From the NCBI GenBank assembly GCA_037903355.1, contig JBAJFE010000016.1:186001-250000 (forward strand): a stretch of DNA of 64,000 nt, written 5' to 3'. Position 1 is the first letter of the stretch. Every line of letters begins with the position of its first letter. Source of the DNA: Trichuris trichiura. Its lineage: Eukaryota; Nematoda; Enoplea; Trichinellida; Trichuridae. The position numbers and the translations under genes are program-made. Below, one piece after another: positions 1 to 11,566 of this stretch. Below the pieces are notes generated by a model. That model saw nothing but the letters and a program-made list of their open reading frames with translations. It was not told where the DNA came from and searched no databases.

Positions 1-193
1 CAGAATTCCAAATCGTTGAAGACAACCTTGTACTTAACGGGCTAGCAAGATTTCTATTTCCTATGGTAAAATACCTGTTTATTGATCAGCAGCTAAGAAG
101 AAGATGGAAAACGGAAAAGGAGAGGAACATTTCGCTTTTCCGTTTCTTAGCAATAATTGGCTTTCCGCCGTATGAAAACAAATTACTCAAACT

Positions 194-658
194 TCATTTA
201 AGCGCAGATAGCTCAAACCACATCACCTGAAGCTGTGGATGCGGTGAACTGGCTATTCTAACTGTGTGCTTCTGATGTTGCTCAGCGTTTGGAAGGAAAA
301 CCCAGTACCCGTAGTAAGCCAGCAAGCGTAAGCACATCCCTTCTTGAAAAAAATTACTACAGAAAGGCTCTATTGGCGCGAAGTGGGTTTTATCAAAAAA
401 GTTTTTCAAATGTACCTTTTTCTTCTGTTTAGCAGTAGGTTCATCTTTCCTTCGATGACCGCCTTTTCCTGCATCTTTTGTGCCAGAATGACGATTCTTG
501 GCTTCGTCCTCATCGCTGTCCGCGGATGAATCCTGCGAAATACGAAGCAGTTCATTACGGTAAAGCTACATAAGGATTTCAATTGCTAATGCAACTACAT
601 TTTTGCTAACTGTACAGGCGACAGCCAGGCAAAGTATAAGAATCCACGTCAGCTGCAT
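194..658 (-). CDS. Small secreted protein, array copy 1 (intact)
   Basis: Function unknown; I do not recognise the family. Exon 1 is 658-599 (60 nt) and encodes a typical signal peptide, with hydrophobic core ILILCLAVACTVS. The intron is 598-533 (66 nt, GTAGTT...TTTCGCAG). Exon 2 is 532-194, in phase 0, and ends in TGA. The product is 132 aa. After the signal come DSSADSDEDE (residues 21-30), a Gly/Lys/Arg-rich basic segment (about 31-63) and a C-terminal half with IEPFCSN (Cys78) and an aromatic/aliphatic stretch. The ATG follows a CAG acceptor by five bases (cattgtcag then aaaac-ATG), which suggests spliced-leader addition. This is the only copy of 14 with intact start, donor, acceptor and full-length frame. 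Expected location is secreted. An excretory/secretory role is inference. Confidence 0.65.
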
Positions 659-1104
659 GTTTTCTGACAATGAGTTAGAAAAAATTACCAGAAAGTGGAT
701 TGAGATTCAATGGTACCCCAACAACCAATCAGACAGACTGCCTACCGCCATCTGCCCTTTTAGCCGCACGACTGAACAACTGACTAATGCCGTTGATTAA
801 TGTCAATTGGTCTAAGGACACTTTCAAATTGAGGACACTTAGAGCATACACCTTTGGAGGGGACAGGTTCTATCAGCCATCGACTGGTTCTTTTTCGTTT
901 CCAATCTAAACGAGGGATTATTGGGTGCATCAGCGTTTGCAAGAAAATAACTGTACGGATTTTATTTACATGTAACACTCCTGAGCAGAAAAAATGACTG
1001 TCGAATTATGGCTATTTATATTTTCTAGAGCGAATTCCTAACTAGCTGCCTCAGTATAATGTTTGTAAGAAAAACGAATGATTTTTGCGACGAAATCAAA
1101 TTTT

Positions 1105-1514
1105 TTTCTTTTTTCTTCGTAGCGGGTTTTTTATAATTTATTCTGAAATTTTCGAGGGAGTTTTAACCAGTTATTCATTGAACGTTTAATCCAAAAAAAC
1201 GTTTTACGAAGCTTTCAGGTCTTCGCTTGATCCGTCATCAGCGTAAATTGTACCGCCCGTCGGGTCGGTCTTTATGGTTGCAAGCCGCCCCATCCTGACG
1301 GCTCAAGATAGAGCTGACGGCAGTAGGTCTCTGCAACAGTTGGTCGGATGGGGTGGCTTGCAACCATACAGAGCGACCCCACGGGTGGTACAATTTACGC
1401 TGACGACGGGTCAAGCGAAGACCTGAGAGCTTCGTAAAACGCTTTTTTGGATGAAACATTTAATGAATAACGGGTTAAAAATCCCGCAAAAATTTCAGAA
1501 TGAAATCAAATTTT
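1105..1514 (-). mobile_element. Inverted-repeat retroelement insertion with hammerhead-like core (element 1)
   Basis: The insertion is flanked by a perfect 13-bp direct repeat (GAAATCAAATTTT at 1092-1104 and 1502-1514). Unoccupied copies of the same site occur at about 4540 and 10935. Arms of about 150 bp (from 1140, and back from 1500) are reverse complements. The right arm carries CTGACGA, C, then GGGTC-loop-GACCT at 1400-1424, followed by GAGAGCTTC. The left arm carries the antisense copy at 1210-1243 with a damaged stem. The one-sided A-rich tail (1105-1139, read on minus) includes CCCGCTACGAAG, which matches tails of the other members. No coding capacity. Confidence 0.75.
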
Positions 1515-2264
1515 AACACAGTGCGCGGCAGATCGTTAGGAATGACAGAAATGGTAAAAAGAAAACCTAACGCCCATCCCACTTCCTTACGACAGATGCA
1601 AAAATTTGACTTTCGTTCCCTGTAAAGGCTATTCTCAAAACGTTTTCTCTCCGACTCTACAACTGCTCCCACAGATAAGCATCTGTGGACTTCATAATTG
1701 AAATACAGGTCGGCGGATTTTTAATCACCTTTCACTCGGCTTAAGAAGATGTAGAAGAGCTGTGTGACCATTTTAAAGCTAAAGAAAACAGCAGGTCGAC
1801 TCACGAAAGGCAGACAGTCCAATAAAGCACATCAGTTTGCTTGAATGCAAGAACCGGCATCGTATTTGAAGTCAGAACCTTCCCAAACTTTGAAATTTCC
1901 TTCAAGAAGACATTTTTGACACTTAAGTTTTCATTGAACTCAGAAGGGGTTCCCATGTATTTCAAGTTAACTCGTAGTGCTACATAACCTAGACGTTACG
2001 TGTGCTAATCATACAGCTTAAAAGCCACTCCAGCAGAGGCCTACAGATTACCTTAATTTTTCGCGTCCTCTAAAGCGGGGAGCTTTGATCATTAACTTCG
2101 TAATAAGCGTAGTTTCTGTAAACCTAATAATTCATAAATAAATGCATTCACTGAGCTGTGTGGTCAGTGTCCCGTAGAAACCATCTACGAACTTTGCTCA
2201 CTTCTATCAGTCAGTCTTTCGCGCCTTTGTTGCACTTCTTGTTGTTCTACTAAAAAATTTTGTT
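1515..2264. other. Non-coding array module (upstream flank of the gene unit)
   Basis: This is conserved non-coding sequence shared with 4560-5170, 8890-9470, 15170-15760, 27330-27930 and other units. It runs from the 'gcgcggcag' box to the 'taatacgcgtagtttctgtaaacc' box. No open frame is conserved between copies. Relative to the minus-strand genes it lies upstream of the gene to its left. Confidence 0.6.
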
Positions 2265-2365
2265 CTAATCTCTTATGTGGCGGTATTTTCAGGCTGTTCC
2301 TTATTAACGTTTATAGAATTAACAATAATAAAAACAGGCTGAATATACTGCTACAAAAAATATTA
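2265..2365. repeat. 100-bp hairpin, copy H1
   Basis: Arms of about 43 nt starting CTAATCTCTTATGTGG and ending CTACAAAAAATATTAG pair around the centre ATTAACGTTTATAGAATTAA. Several mismatches have accumulated in both arms. Confidence 0.6.
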
Positions 2366-2369
2366 GGCT

Positions 2370-3640
2370 GTATTATTTGGCAAAAGCGGTGACTATTTCC
2401 ATGGCCTCGAACAAGAAAATGTTACAAGGTATTAGTTTTAAAAAACTGTTCGATTCGGGTCTTTTCGGGAACTTCTGAGATGGAAAATGAGGCGGCAATT
2501 TCAAAGGAGATCAACTGGTCATTTCACCCCGCCGTCGTGTTGTCAGTTTGCCGGCTAACCTGTCCTGCCTAGCCTAAGCCTTAGCCTGAACATTAGACTG
2601 ACGTTCTGGCGCCATTGTGCCACTGATGCTCCAATGTCCTCCTGGTCCAACTTGCTCAGCAAGTGCTCAGTAACCTACAGTAGAAAGTCCCTCCGGTTGT
2701 TCCGCTAATCCTTGCCATCGTCGCGCTTTACGGTTTGGAGTTGCCGCCTCAACATCCGCCAGGGAGATTCCTGAAAATTCGCTTCTCATAGCATACTATA
2801 ACAAAAGCCTCGGAAAATTATATAAGCAAGAATGATGTCCCCATTTTTTCATATAAACTGTTTCTTGAAACGTAACTCGCTTAATGCAGCCATCGTTGCC
2901 TATCAACAGCAGCAGCTCTTGAGTATCAATACACAGCATTCTTCTATCCGGCGTACCTGGACTTTCAGCATCATTACTGTTTCGCCTTGAAAGCATTAGT
3001 AACCAGAATAACGGGCACCGGGTCGCGTGATTTGCGAAAAGGAGACGGCTAAGATTTTCGTTTTATAACTGAGACTACTAGTAGGCGATTAGCAGGCGGG
3101 TAGCGTAGGCATAATGAATACGCCGAACAAACGGGCGATTCGACTATCTGATAAACGTAAATCGCGATTTTCAATCCCGCTAATAATTTAAATCATAACC
3201 TGTTTCTTAATACTTTCGGAACCTTTTAGTTAATACGGCTGAAGAGGGGTTTGCTTCTTAGCTGCTTTATTGTCTGAAAAATCTAGAGTCCCTTTTGCCC
3301 ACCTGCCTATTAACGTATACAGAATTAACGTTAATAAAGACAGGCTCAAAATATTGCTACATAAAAGATTAGGCTGTATTATTTGGGAAAAAACGGTGAG
3401 TAGTCCCATAGCCGCGAACAACGTGCTAATTGACGGTGGGACGGCTAAAGAACAGGATCCCAAATCGCTGAAAACAACCTTTTACTTAACGGCCTCCAAC
3501 ACTTCATTCTCATATGGCAAAAGGCCCGTTTAATGACAGGCAGGTAAGAAGAAGATAGAAAACGGAAATGAACAGTTAGATTTCCCTTTTCTGTTTCTTA
3601 GTATTGATTGGCTTTTTGCCGTTTCAGAATAAAATGGTCA
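2370..3640. other. Long variant of the array inter-gene module
   Basis: The block from about 2400 to 3160 is shared with 22390-22930, 28250-28970, 32690-33090 and 37680-38060. It includes a minus-strand open frame (2796-2996, starting MFSRRNSNDAES) that recurs at 22557-22772 and 28616-28819. The frame has no recognised domain and I do not call it a gene. A partial hairpin and the 'ggatcccaaatcg' block follow before gene copy 2. Confidence 0.5.
3306..3375. repeat. Half-deleted hairpin, copy H2
   Basis: The right arm (AACGTTAATAAAGACAGG through ATAAAAGATTAG) is present, but most of the left arm is missing. Only about 15 bp around the centre can still pair. Confidence 0.5.
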
Positions 3641-3644
3641 AATC

Positions 3645-4109
3645 TCATTGAAGCGCTGATAGCTGAAAGCACATCAGCTGAGGCTGCGGACGCGACAGAC
3701 TGGCTATATTAATTTTGTCCTTGTGAGGTTTTTCAGCGTTTAGAAGGAAAACCCAACACGCGTTCTAAGCCGGCAAGTGCAAGCATATTTTTCATTGAAG
3801 AACATTGCTACGGAAGCGCTCTATTGGCATGGAGTCGGTTTTATCAAGAAAGCTTTTGAAATGTACCATTTTCTTCTCTTTAGCAGTAGGTTCACCTTTC
3901 TTTCGATGACCGCCTTTTCCTGCATCCTTTGTGCCAGAATGACGATTCTTAGCTTCGTCCTCATCGCTGTCCGCGGATGAATCCTGCGAAATACGAAGCA
4001 GTTCATTATGGTAAAGCTACATAAGGATTTCAATTGCTAATGCAACTACATTTTTGCTAACTGTACAGGCGACAGCCAGGCAATGAATAAGCAACCACGT
4101 GAACTCCAT
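3645..4109 (-). pseudogene. Secreted-protein family, array copy 2 (premature stop)
   Basis: Exon 1 (4109-4050) is intact and codes a signal peptide beginning MEFTWLLIHCLAVAC. The intron is 4049-3984 (66 nt, GTAG...GCAG). Exon 2 runs 3983-3645, with the frame kept to the ancestral stop. A CAA-GGA to CAA-TGA type change puts a stop at 3794-3792, cutting the product to about 83 aa. A short product that keeps the acidic and basic segments is still possible. Confidence 0.6.
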
Positions 4110-5178
4110 GTTTTCTGACAATGAGTTAGAAAAGTTTACCAGAAAACCGACTGAATTTCAATGACACCCCAACACCCAATCGGACAGACTGCGTGCCGTC
4201 ATCTGCCTTTTGAACTATACAACTGAACATCTGACTAACGCCGGTGATTAATTTCAATTGCTCTAAGGACAATATCAAATTGAGGACACTTAATGCATGC
4301 ACTTTGGGAGTGGACAGGTTCTATCATCTACCGACTGGTTCTTTTTCGTTTCCAATGCAAACGAGGGATTATTGGGAGCAACAGCGTTTGCAAGAAAATA
4401 GCTGTACGGATTCTGTTTTTATATGTAACACTACTGAGCGGAATAAATGACTATCGGTTTACGGTTAATTTCGTTTTCTAGAGTGAATCCCTAAATAGCT
4501 CTCTCCGGCTAATGTTCGCAAGAAAAATGAAAGGTATTAGCGACAAGAGCAAATTTTAGCATAATGCGCGGCAGTTTGTTTCGAATGACGCAACTGGTAA
4601 AAGCAGCAGCCAACGCTTACGCCACTTCCTTACGATGGACGCAAAAGTTTTGACTTTCGTTCTCTCTAAAGGCCGTTCTCGAAATTCTTTCTTTCTGACT
4701 CTTCAACTGCTGCCTCTGAAAAACATCTGTGGACTTCAAAATTCAAATATGGGTCGGCTAATTTTTAAATAACTTTAACTCGATTTACGATGATGTAGAG
4801 GAGCTGTGTAACCATTTTCATGTGAACTGAAATTTAAAAACAAAACGAACAGATTGACTCACGAGAGGAGCACAGCTTAATGGAAACAGATCAGCTTGTT
4901 TGAATGCAAGAAGCAGTGTCATATTTGTAGTTATAACTTTGCCAAACTTTGAATTTACGTTCAAGAAGGCATTTTTGACGTTGGACTTCTTATTGTTCCG
5001 CAGACGAGTTAAGTTTTCATTGAGGTCAGAAGCGAGTCCTCACTTGTTTCAAGCCAACTCGCAATGCCACAATACCTACACGTTGCGTCTGCTAATCATA
5101 TAGCTTAAAATTCGCTCCAACGAAGGCCTACAGATAAGCTTAATTTCTGGCCCCCTCTAAAGAGGAAAGCTGTGGTCA
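4110..5178. other. Non-coding array module upstream of copy 2
   Basis: Diverged repeat of the same flank seen upstream of every gene copy. It begins next to the start codon with a conserved TCATTGTCAG acceptor-like string (minus strand) and ends at the solo LTR. No supported gene. Confidence 0.5.
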
Positions 5179-5540
5179 TGTGGCGGATAACTCATGGTCT
5201 GGCTCTGATAACGGTGGTTTGACATAGGAGGGCATCGATGCGGGCACTCTTGACATAAACTGCGCTGGACGACGTTCCCCATGCCATATGACATGAAGTT
5301 CACGTAGAAAACATGCACAGCTAGCCAATGGGTATGTGACCTAGCCAGACCACGCAGACGGGACTATGAAAGGAGGAGGACGGACGACGGATAATGCTCG
5401 GTAGGTCGAGGGAAAGTTGTGTGTTCGAAGGCATTCTGGTTTATACTGGCTTTGTTAGTCTTCCTCAATAAAGGCAAAGGAAAGCCTTTGCGTACTAACA
5501 GCCTTACGCGTGCAAGTCCATACGGTGAATATAAACTACA
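5179..5540 (+). mobile_element. Solo LTR, 362 bp
   Basis: The sequence begins TGTGGCGG and ends ACTACA, so it has the TG...CA ends of an LTR. Compared with empty units ('agctgtgatcattacc') it interrupts the site with an imperfect 5-bp duplication (GGTCA at 5174-5178, GATTA at 5541-5545). A polyadenylation signal AATAAA is at 5467-5472. No internal retrotransposon region adjoins, so it is a solo LTR. The superfamily is not determinable. Confidence 0.6.
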
Positions 5541-5718
5541 GATTATTACCTCAGTAATACGCGTACTTACGGTAAACCTAGTAATTCATAGATAAATGCA
5601 TTCACTGAGCAGTGTGGTTAAAGTCTCGTTGGAACTATCTACGAACTTTGCTCACTTCTTTCAGTCAGCTTTCCGCGCATTTGTTCCACTTCTTGTTCTT
5701 CTACTTAGAAAATTTGCT

Positions 5719-5838
5719 CTGATTTTTTATGTAGCGGTATTTTCACCCTGCTTTTTATTAACGTTTACACAATTAACAGTACAGCGTGCGTGCGGTAAAC
5801 ATAAAAAGAGGCTGAAAATACTGCTACATAAAAGATAA
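5719..5838. repeat. 100-bp hairpin, copy H3 (enlarged loop)
   Basis: The arms are as in the other copies (TTTTTTATGTAGCGGTATTTTCA against TGAAAATACTGCTACATAAAAGA). The loop has grown by about 18 bp (CAGCGTGCGTGCGGTAAA region), a change not seen in the duplicate at 12099. Confidence 0.6.
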
Positions 5839-5996
5839 GGCCGTATTATTTGGCAAAAAGCGGTGACTACTCCCACAGCCGTGAACAACCTGCGCAAGAT
5901 TCGGCTAATTTGTTAGTTCACTGCGGGACGGCTAAGGAACAGGATCCCAAATCGCGGAAGACAGCCTCTTACTTAACGGACTCCTAGCCTCCATTT

Positions 5997-6572
5997 TCAT
6001 ATGGCAAAGAACCTGTTTAATGATAAGCAGGTAAGAAGAAGAAGGAAAACGGAAATGAACAGCAAGATTTCGCTATTCCGTTTCTTAGGAATAATTGGCC
6101 TTTTGCCGCGTGAAAATACAATAGTGAAATCCCACTTAAACGCAGATAGCTGAAACCACGCCAACTGAAGCTGTGCATGCAGTGGACTGGCCATATTAAT
6201 TCTGTGCTTGTGAGGTTGTTCAGAGTTTAGAAGGGAAACCCAACACGTGTTGTAAGCCGGCAAGTGAAAGTATATTCTTCCTTGAAGAAGATTACTACAG
6301 AAAGGCTCTATTGGCATGGAGACGGTTTTATCAAAAAAGCTTTTGAAATATACCTTTTTCTTTTCTTTAGCAGTAGGTTCATCTTTCTTTCGATGACCCC
6401 CTTTTCCCGCATCCTTCGTGCTAGAATTACGATTCTTGGTATCGTGCTCATCGCTGTCCTCGGATGAATCCTGCAAAACACGAAACAGTTCATTATAGTA
6501 AAGCTACGTAAGGATTTCCATTGCTAATGCGACTCTATTTTTGGTAGCGGCACAGGCGATTGCCAGACAAAG
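5997..6572 (-). pseudogene. Secreted-protein family, array copy 3 (5'-truncated, donor and stop lost)
   Basis: Exon 2 begins at 6470 after TTTTGCAG and is open: DSSEDSDE, Lys-rich segment, VYFKSFFDK, then PIEPFCSNLLQ. The ancestral stop at 6134-6132 is now TGG, adding 45 hydrophobic/basic codons down to 5997. Exon 1 is cut within the signal sequence by the pogo-like element at 6575, so the start codon is gone. The donor GT reads AG (AAAAATAGAGTCGC). It cannot make a secreted product from its own start. Confidence 0.65.
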
Positions 6573-6574
6573 TA

Positions 6575-7542
6575 GAGTAAGACCCCTGAAATTGACCACT
6601 CCCTTATGTTGACCACCTCCCTAAAATAACCGAATTTTGACCAGCTGGTTGATCAGCACGTTAATAAGCGCACGGACAACTCCTATACGTCGATCAGTTC
6701 CGTAAGTGGGAAGTTGACCGCTTTAGCCGTGACGTGGTATGTGGATGCAATGCTAGTTTGCTCTCTGTAAGTTGATCGCCTCAGTTATCAGTCGCTAGCA
6801 GCTGTTAACCGTCATTGCCTCAATGTGCTATTACTCAACGCAGCAAAGCTTTTCATTACCGTGCATTGGAGATTCCTGATCACAGAACCGATTCTATCGC
6901 TTTTGCGATGTTTTCTTCGTGCATGTCGGCGCAGTTTGCGCGTTTCCTCAATTACATAACGTCACACCTACGCGTTGGCAGCATTTGCCCGTTGAGCAAA
7001 ATAAGACGAATAGCGCTAAACTGTATTCGTCTGCGTCGAACTCAGCTCTATTCATTCGCTTTGCTATAGCCGTGTATCGAGTGACCTTAACGTGTCTCCG
7101 CGAGTAAAGATGGTCCGGCTTACGCAGTAGTAGCTACAAAACTGCTCACAGTTACCACTATGGCCGAACGTGAAGAAATGAGAGAATTAGCACATAAGAA
7201 TGAGATGAAAAATGCCCAGAGATATTGAGCGGGGTAGCAAACGCAGTTCGCCCATACCGCTTATGTTTGTAGTAAGAACAAGGACCGCACTAGGATTGAC
7301 TCTCTTTTCAGCAAGCATTGTAGCCCCTTAAAAAGCGTATGCATGATCTTATAGAGTTATTTGTACGCATCTCACCGTTTAATAGACCTCTAATTGATGC
7401 TATACAATAGAATAAAACGCATATAGATGCCAGTTTATTCAGCTGAACCACTTATACTCACAGTTCCTATATGTCGGCCACATCCCTATGTTGACCAGTT
7501 TTCCCAAGTCTGTTGGGTGGTCAACTTCTGGGGGTTTTACTG
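6575..7542. mobile_element. Pogo/Tigger-like DNA transposon relic, copy A
   Basis: Terminal inverted repeats are GAGTAAGACCCCTGAA on the left and CAGTAAAACCCCCAGAA on the right (reverse-complemented), followed by TTGACCAC. TA dinucleotides flank both ends (6573-6574, 7543-7544). CAGTAAAACC ends with TA duplication are characteristic of the pogo/Tigger branch of Tc1/mariner (established knowledge). TTGACCAC recurs inside both ends. No intact transposase is visible, only short frames. The two flanks belong to different array modules, so a rearrangement or deletion accompanied or followed insertion. Confidence 0.6.
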
Positions 7543-7544
7543 TA

Positions 7545-7966
7545 CTTTGAACACCCGGGCGATTCGGCTCTGATAAAATTTAATTGCGATTTTCAGTTCC
7601 GTTATCAGTTTAAACTATGACTTATTTGCTAAAGCTTTTGGAATTTTCTATTTGACACGCCTGAAGTTGGACTTTGCTTCCTAGCCGCCCTATCGTATGG
7701 AAAATGTAGAATCCATCCTGGCAACCCTGGCTACATTCTGCAATTTTGCAATATGGCAGCGGGACAGCTAAGGAACAGGATCGCAAACAGATGAAAACAA
7801 CCATGTAGTTAACGGAATGCAAACCTTCATTTTCATATAGTCAAAACCCGGTTACTGACAGGCAGGTAAGAAGAAGAAGGAAAGCGGAAATGAACCGCTA
7901 GATTTCTCTTTTCCGTTTCTCAGCAAAAATTGGCTTTTTGCCGTTTGTAAATAAAATAGCCAAATC
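7545..7966. other. Non-coding array module downstream of copy 4
   Basis: Repeat of the 'gggcgattcggctctgataaa ... caaccttgtacttaacgg' block found also at 13835-14255, 22910-23330 and 33060-33290. No supported gene. Confidence 0.5.
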
Positions 7967-8431
7967 TCATTTCAGCGCAGCTAGCTCAAACCACACCATC
8001 TGAAGCTCCGGATGCGGTGGACTGGCTATATCAACTATATGCTCCTGATGTTCTTCAGCGTTTAGAAGGAAAACCCAATACGCGTGGGAAGCCGAATAGC
8101 TTAAGCATATCTTTTCTTGAAGAAGATTACTACAGAAAGGCTCTACTGGCGTGAAGTCAGTTTTATCAGAACAGCTTTTCAAATGTACCTTTTTCTTCGG
8201 TTTAGCAGTAGGTTCATCTTTCTTTCGATGACCGCCTTTTCCTGCATCCTTCGTGCCAGAATGACGATTCTTGGCTCCGTCCTCATCGCTGTCCGCGGAT
8301 GAATCCTGCGAAATACGAAGCAGTTCATTATAGTAAAGCTACATAAGGATTTGAATTGCTAATGCGACAACATTTTTGCTAACTGTACAGGCGACAGCCA
8401 GGCAAAGTATAGGCAACCACACGAACTGAAG
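7967..8431 (-). pseudogene. Secreted-protein family, array copy 4 (start codon lost)
   Basis: Exon 2 (8305-7967) is a complete 112-codon frame. The intron (8371-8306, 66 nt) keeps GT...AG. Exon 1 (8431-8372) reads LQFVWLPILCLAVACTVSKN, but its ATG has become CTT (+ strand 'aag' at 8429-8431). There is no other in-frame ATG just upstream. Apart from the start it is the best preserved copy after copies 1 and 14, so the loss is probably recent, or translation uses a non-AUG codon. Confidence 0.6.
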
Positions 8432-9640
8432 GTTTTCTGACAATGACTTAAAAATTTACCAGAAAGCGGACTGAAGTTCAATGGTACCCCAACACCCAAT
8501 TGGACAAATTGCCTACCGCCATCTGCCCTTTCATCTACACGACTGAACAACTGACTAACGGCGTTGATTAATTTCAGTTACTCTAAGGACAATTTCGAAT
8601 TGAGGACACTTAGTGCATACACTTTTGGAATAGACAGGTCCTATCACATACTGACAGATTCTTTTTCATGTCCAATCTAAACGAGGAGTTACTGGGAGAT
8701 CAGCGTTTCCAAGAAAATAACTGTGCGGATTCTATTTACATGTAACATCACTGAGCGGAAAAAATGACCTTCGATTTATGGCTATTTATATTTTCTAGAA
8801 CCACTCCCTAACTAGGTGCCTCGAGCTAATGTTTACAAGGAAAACGAATGATATTAGTGGCAAAATAAAAGTACAGCATAATGCACTACAGATTGCTAGT
8901 AGTGAGACAAATGGTAAAAAGAAAACCCAACGCCTACGCCACTTCCTTACGACGTAAGCAAAAATTCTGACTTCCGTTCACTGTAAAGGCCACTCTCAAA
9001 GTTTTTTCTTTCTGACTCTACACCTACTGCTTCTGATAAGCACCTGCGGACTTCAAAATTGAAATATGGGTCGGCTGACTTTTAATTAACTTTCACTCAC
9101 TTTACGGTGAAGCAGAGGAGCTGTGCGACCATCTCGACGTGAAATCAAATTAAAAAAAAAGAACGCATTGACTCACGAAAGGAGCACAATCAGTTTGCTT
9201 GGATGCAAGAAGCAGTGTCGTATTTGAAGTCAGAACTATCCCAAACTTTGAACTTTCGTTCAAGAAGACATTTTGGACATTAGATTTTGCAGGTGAGTCA
9301 AGTTTTTATTGAAGTCAGAAGCGGGTTCTCGTTTATCCCGAGTCAACTCGTGATGCCACAATAACTAGACGCTACTGTGCTAATCATAGAGCTTAAAAAC
9401 CATCCCAACAAAGGCGTACAGATTGCATTAAGTTCTCCCGTCCTCTAAAGCGGGGAGCTGTGATCATTACCTCTGTAATACGCGTAGTTTCTGTAAACCT
9501 AATAATTCGAAAAATAAATGCATTCACAGAGCTGTGTGATTAGAGTCCCGTTGAAACTATCCACGAACATTGCTCACTTTTGTCAGTCGGCCTTTCGCGT
9601 ATTTGTTCCACTTCTTGTTGTTCTGCTACGAAATTTTGTT
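8432..9640. other. Non-coding array module upstream of copy 4
   Basis: Conserved gene-flank module, nearly the same as 14722-15923. No supported gene; short frames are not shared with a coding pattern. Confidence 0.5.
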
Positions 9641-9742
9641 CTAATCTTTTATGTAGCGGTATTTTCTACATGTTTTGTATTAACGTTTCTACAATTAACA
9701 GTAATAAAAACAGGTTGAAAATAATGCTACATAAAAGATTAG
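9641..9742. repeat. 100-bp hairpin, copy H4
   Basis: CTAATCTTTTATGTAGC is fully complementary to GCTACATAAAAGATTAG apart from one position. The centre is TTAACGTTTCTACAATTAA. Confidence 0.65.
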
Positions 9743-10034
9743 GCTGTATTATTTGGGAAAAAGCGGTGGCTACTCCCACAGCCACGAACTACCTGGGCAA
9801 TATTCGCCAATTTTGCTAATTGATGGCGGGACGGCTAAGGAACAGGATCCCAAATCGCGGAAAACAGCCTTGCACTTAATGGACTTCAAGACTCCATTTT
9901 CATATGGCAAAAAACCTGTTTAATGATAAACAGGTAAGAAGAAGAAGGAAAACGGAAATGAACAGCAAGATTTCCCTTTTCCGTTTCTTAGCAATAATTG
10001 GCTTTTTGCCGTTTGAAAATAAAATAGTCAAATC

Positions 10035-10502
10035 TCACTTAAAAGCAGATAGTTGGAACCACGCCAATTTAAGCTGTGGATGCGGTGGACTGGCCATATT
10101 AATTCTGTGCTTGTGAGGTTGTTCAGCGTGTAGAAAAAAACCCCAATACTCGTGGTAAGCCGGCAGGTTTAAGCGTATTCTTCCTTGAAGGAGATTACTA
10201 CAGAAAGGCTCTATTCGCAACAAGAGTCGGTTCTATCAAAAAAGCTTTTCAAATATACCTTTTCCTTCTCTTTAGGAGTGGGTTCATCTTTCTTTCGATG
10301 ACCGCCTTTTCCTGCATCCTTCGTGCCAGGCTTACGATTCTTGGCATCTTGCTCATCGCTGTCGTCAGATGAATCCTGCAAAGCACGAAACAGTTCATTG
10401 TAGTAAAGCTACATAAGGATTTGAATTGCTAATGCAACTTCCTCTTTGCCAACTGTACAGGCGACAGCGAAGAAAGGTTTAAGGAAGCACGCCGGGTACA
10501 GG
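10035..10502 (-). pseudogene. Secreted-protein family, array copy 5 (multiple lesions)
   Basis: Exon 2 starts at 10375 (DSSDDSDEQDAKN, GGHRKKDEPTPKEKEK). A net 2-bp length change near the IEPFCSN codons shifts the frame into TAG; the 3' half (10223-10035) stays open in the shifted frame. The ATG of exon 1 is CTG and the donor GTAG is GAAG. The lesions are shared with copy 8, so they predate the 6.3-kb duplication. Confidence 0.65.
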
Positions 10503-11566
10503 TTTTCTGACAATGAGCGAGAAAAGTTTACCAGAAAGCTGACTGAATTTCAATGGCACCCCAACAATCAATGGGACAGACTGCCTACCACCATCTGCGT
10601 TTTCAGGCACACGGCTGAACAACTTACTAACGCGGTTGATTAATTTCGATTGCTCTAAGGGCAATTTCGAATTGAGGGCACTTAATGCATACCCTTTTGG
10701 ATTGGACAGGTGCTATCAGCTGCTGACTGGTTCCTTTTCGTTTCCAGTCTAAACGAGGGATTATTTGGAAATCAGCATTTGCAAGAAAATGACTCTATGG
10801 ATTCTGTTTACAAGCAGCACTACTGAGCGGAAAAAGTGACTATCGGTTTATGGCTATTTACGTTTTCAAGAGCGAATCCTTAACTAGCTCCCTCGGGCTA
10901 ATGTTTGCAAGGGAAACGAATGATATTAGGGACAAAACCAAATTTTAGCATAATGCGCGGCAGTTTGTTAGGAGCAACACAACTGGTAAAAGTAAAAACT
11001 GACGGCTATGCAACTTCCTCACGATGTAAGCAAAAGTTTTGACTTTCGTTCTCTCTAAAGGCCGTTCTCAAAAGTTTTTGTTTGCCGCTCTACAACTGCT
11101 GCCTCTGAAAAACATCTGTGGACTTCAAAATTCAATATGGGTTGGCTGATTTTTAAATAACTTTCGCTGGATTTACGGTGATGTAGAGGAGCTGTGTAAC
11201 CATTTTGATGTGAACTCAAATTTAAAAACAAAACGAACAGATTGACTCCAGAGAGGAGCACGGCCTAATAGAAACAGATCAGTTTGTTTGAATGCAAGAA
11301 GCAGTGTCGTATTTGTAGTTAGAATTTTGCTAAACTTTGAATTTTCAACCAAGAAGGCATTTTTGACGTTGGACTTCTTATCGTTCCGCAGACGAGTTAA
11401 GTTTTCACTGAGGTCAGAAGCGAGTTCTCACTTGTTCCAAGCCAACTCGTAATGCCACAATACCTACACGTTGCGTCCGCTAATCATATAGCTTAAAATT
11501 CATTCCAACAAAGGCCTACAGATAAGCTTAATTTCTGGCCTCCTCTAAAGAGGAAAGCTGTGGTCA

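Larger units (their letters stand above)
4600..10950. repeat. 6.3-kb segmental duplication, copy A
   Basis: This segment is collinear with about 10950-17250 (copy B). Offsets are about 6388 at the solo LTR, 6361 at the left end of the pogo-like element, and 6283 from 9500 to 10900. The stretch 9850-10400 is almost identical to 16133-16683, including an identical 70-codon open frame. Gene copies 3, 4 and 5 correspond to 6, 7 and 8. Boundaries are approximate because the modules are themselves repeated. Confidence 0.75.
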
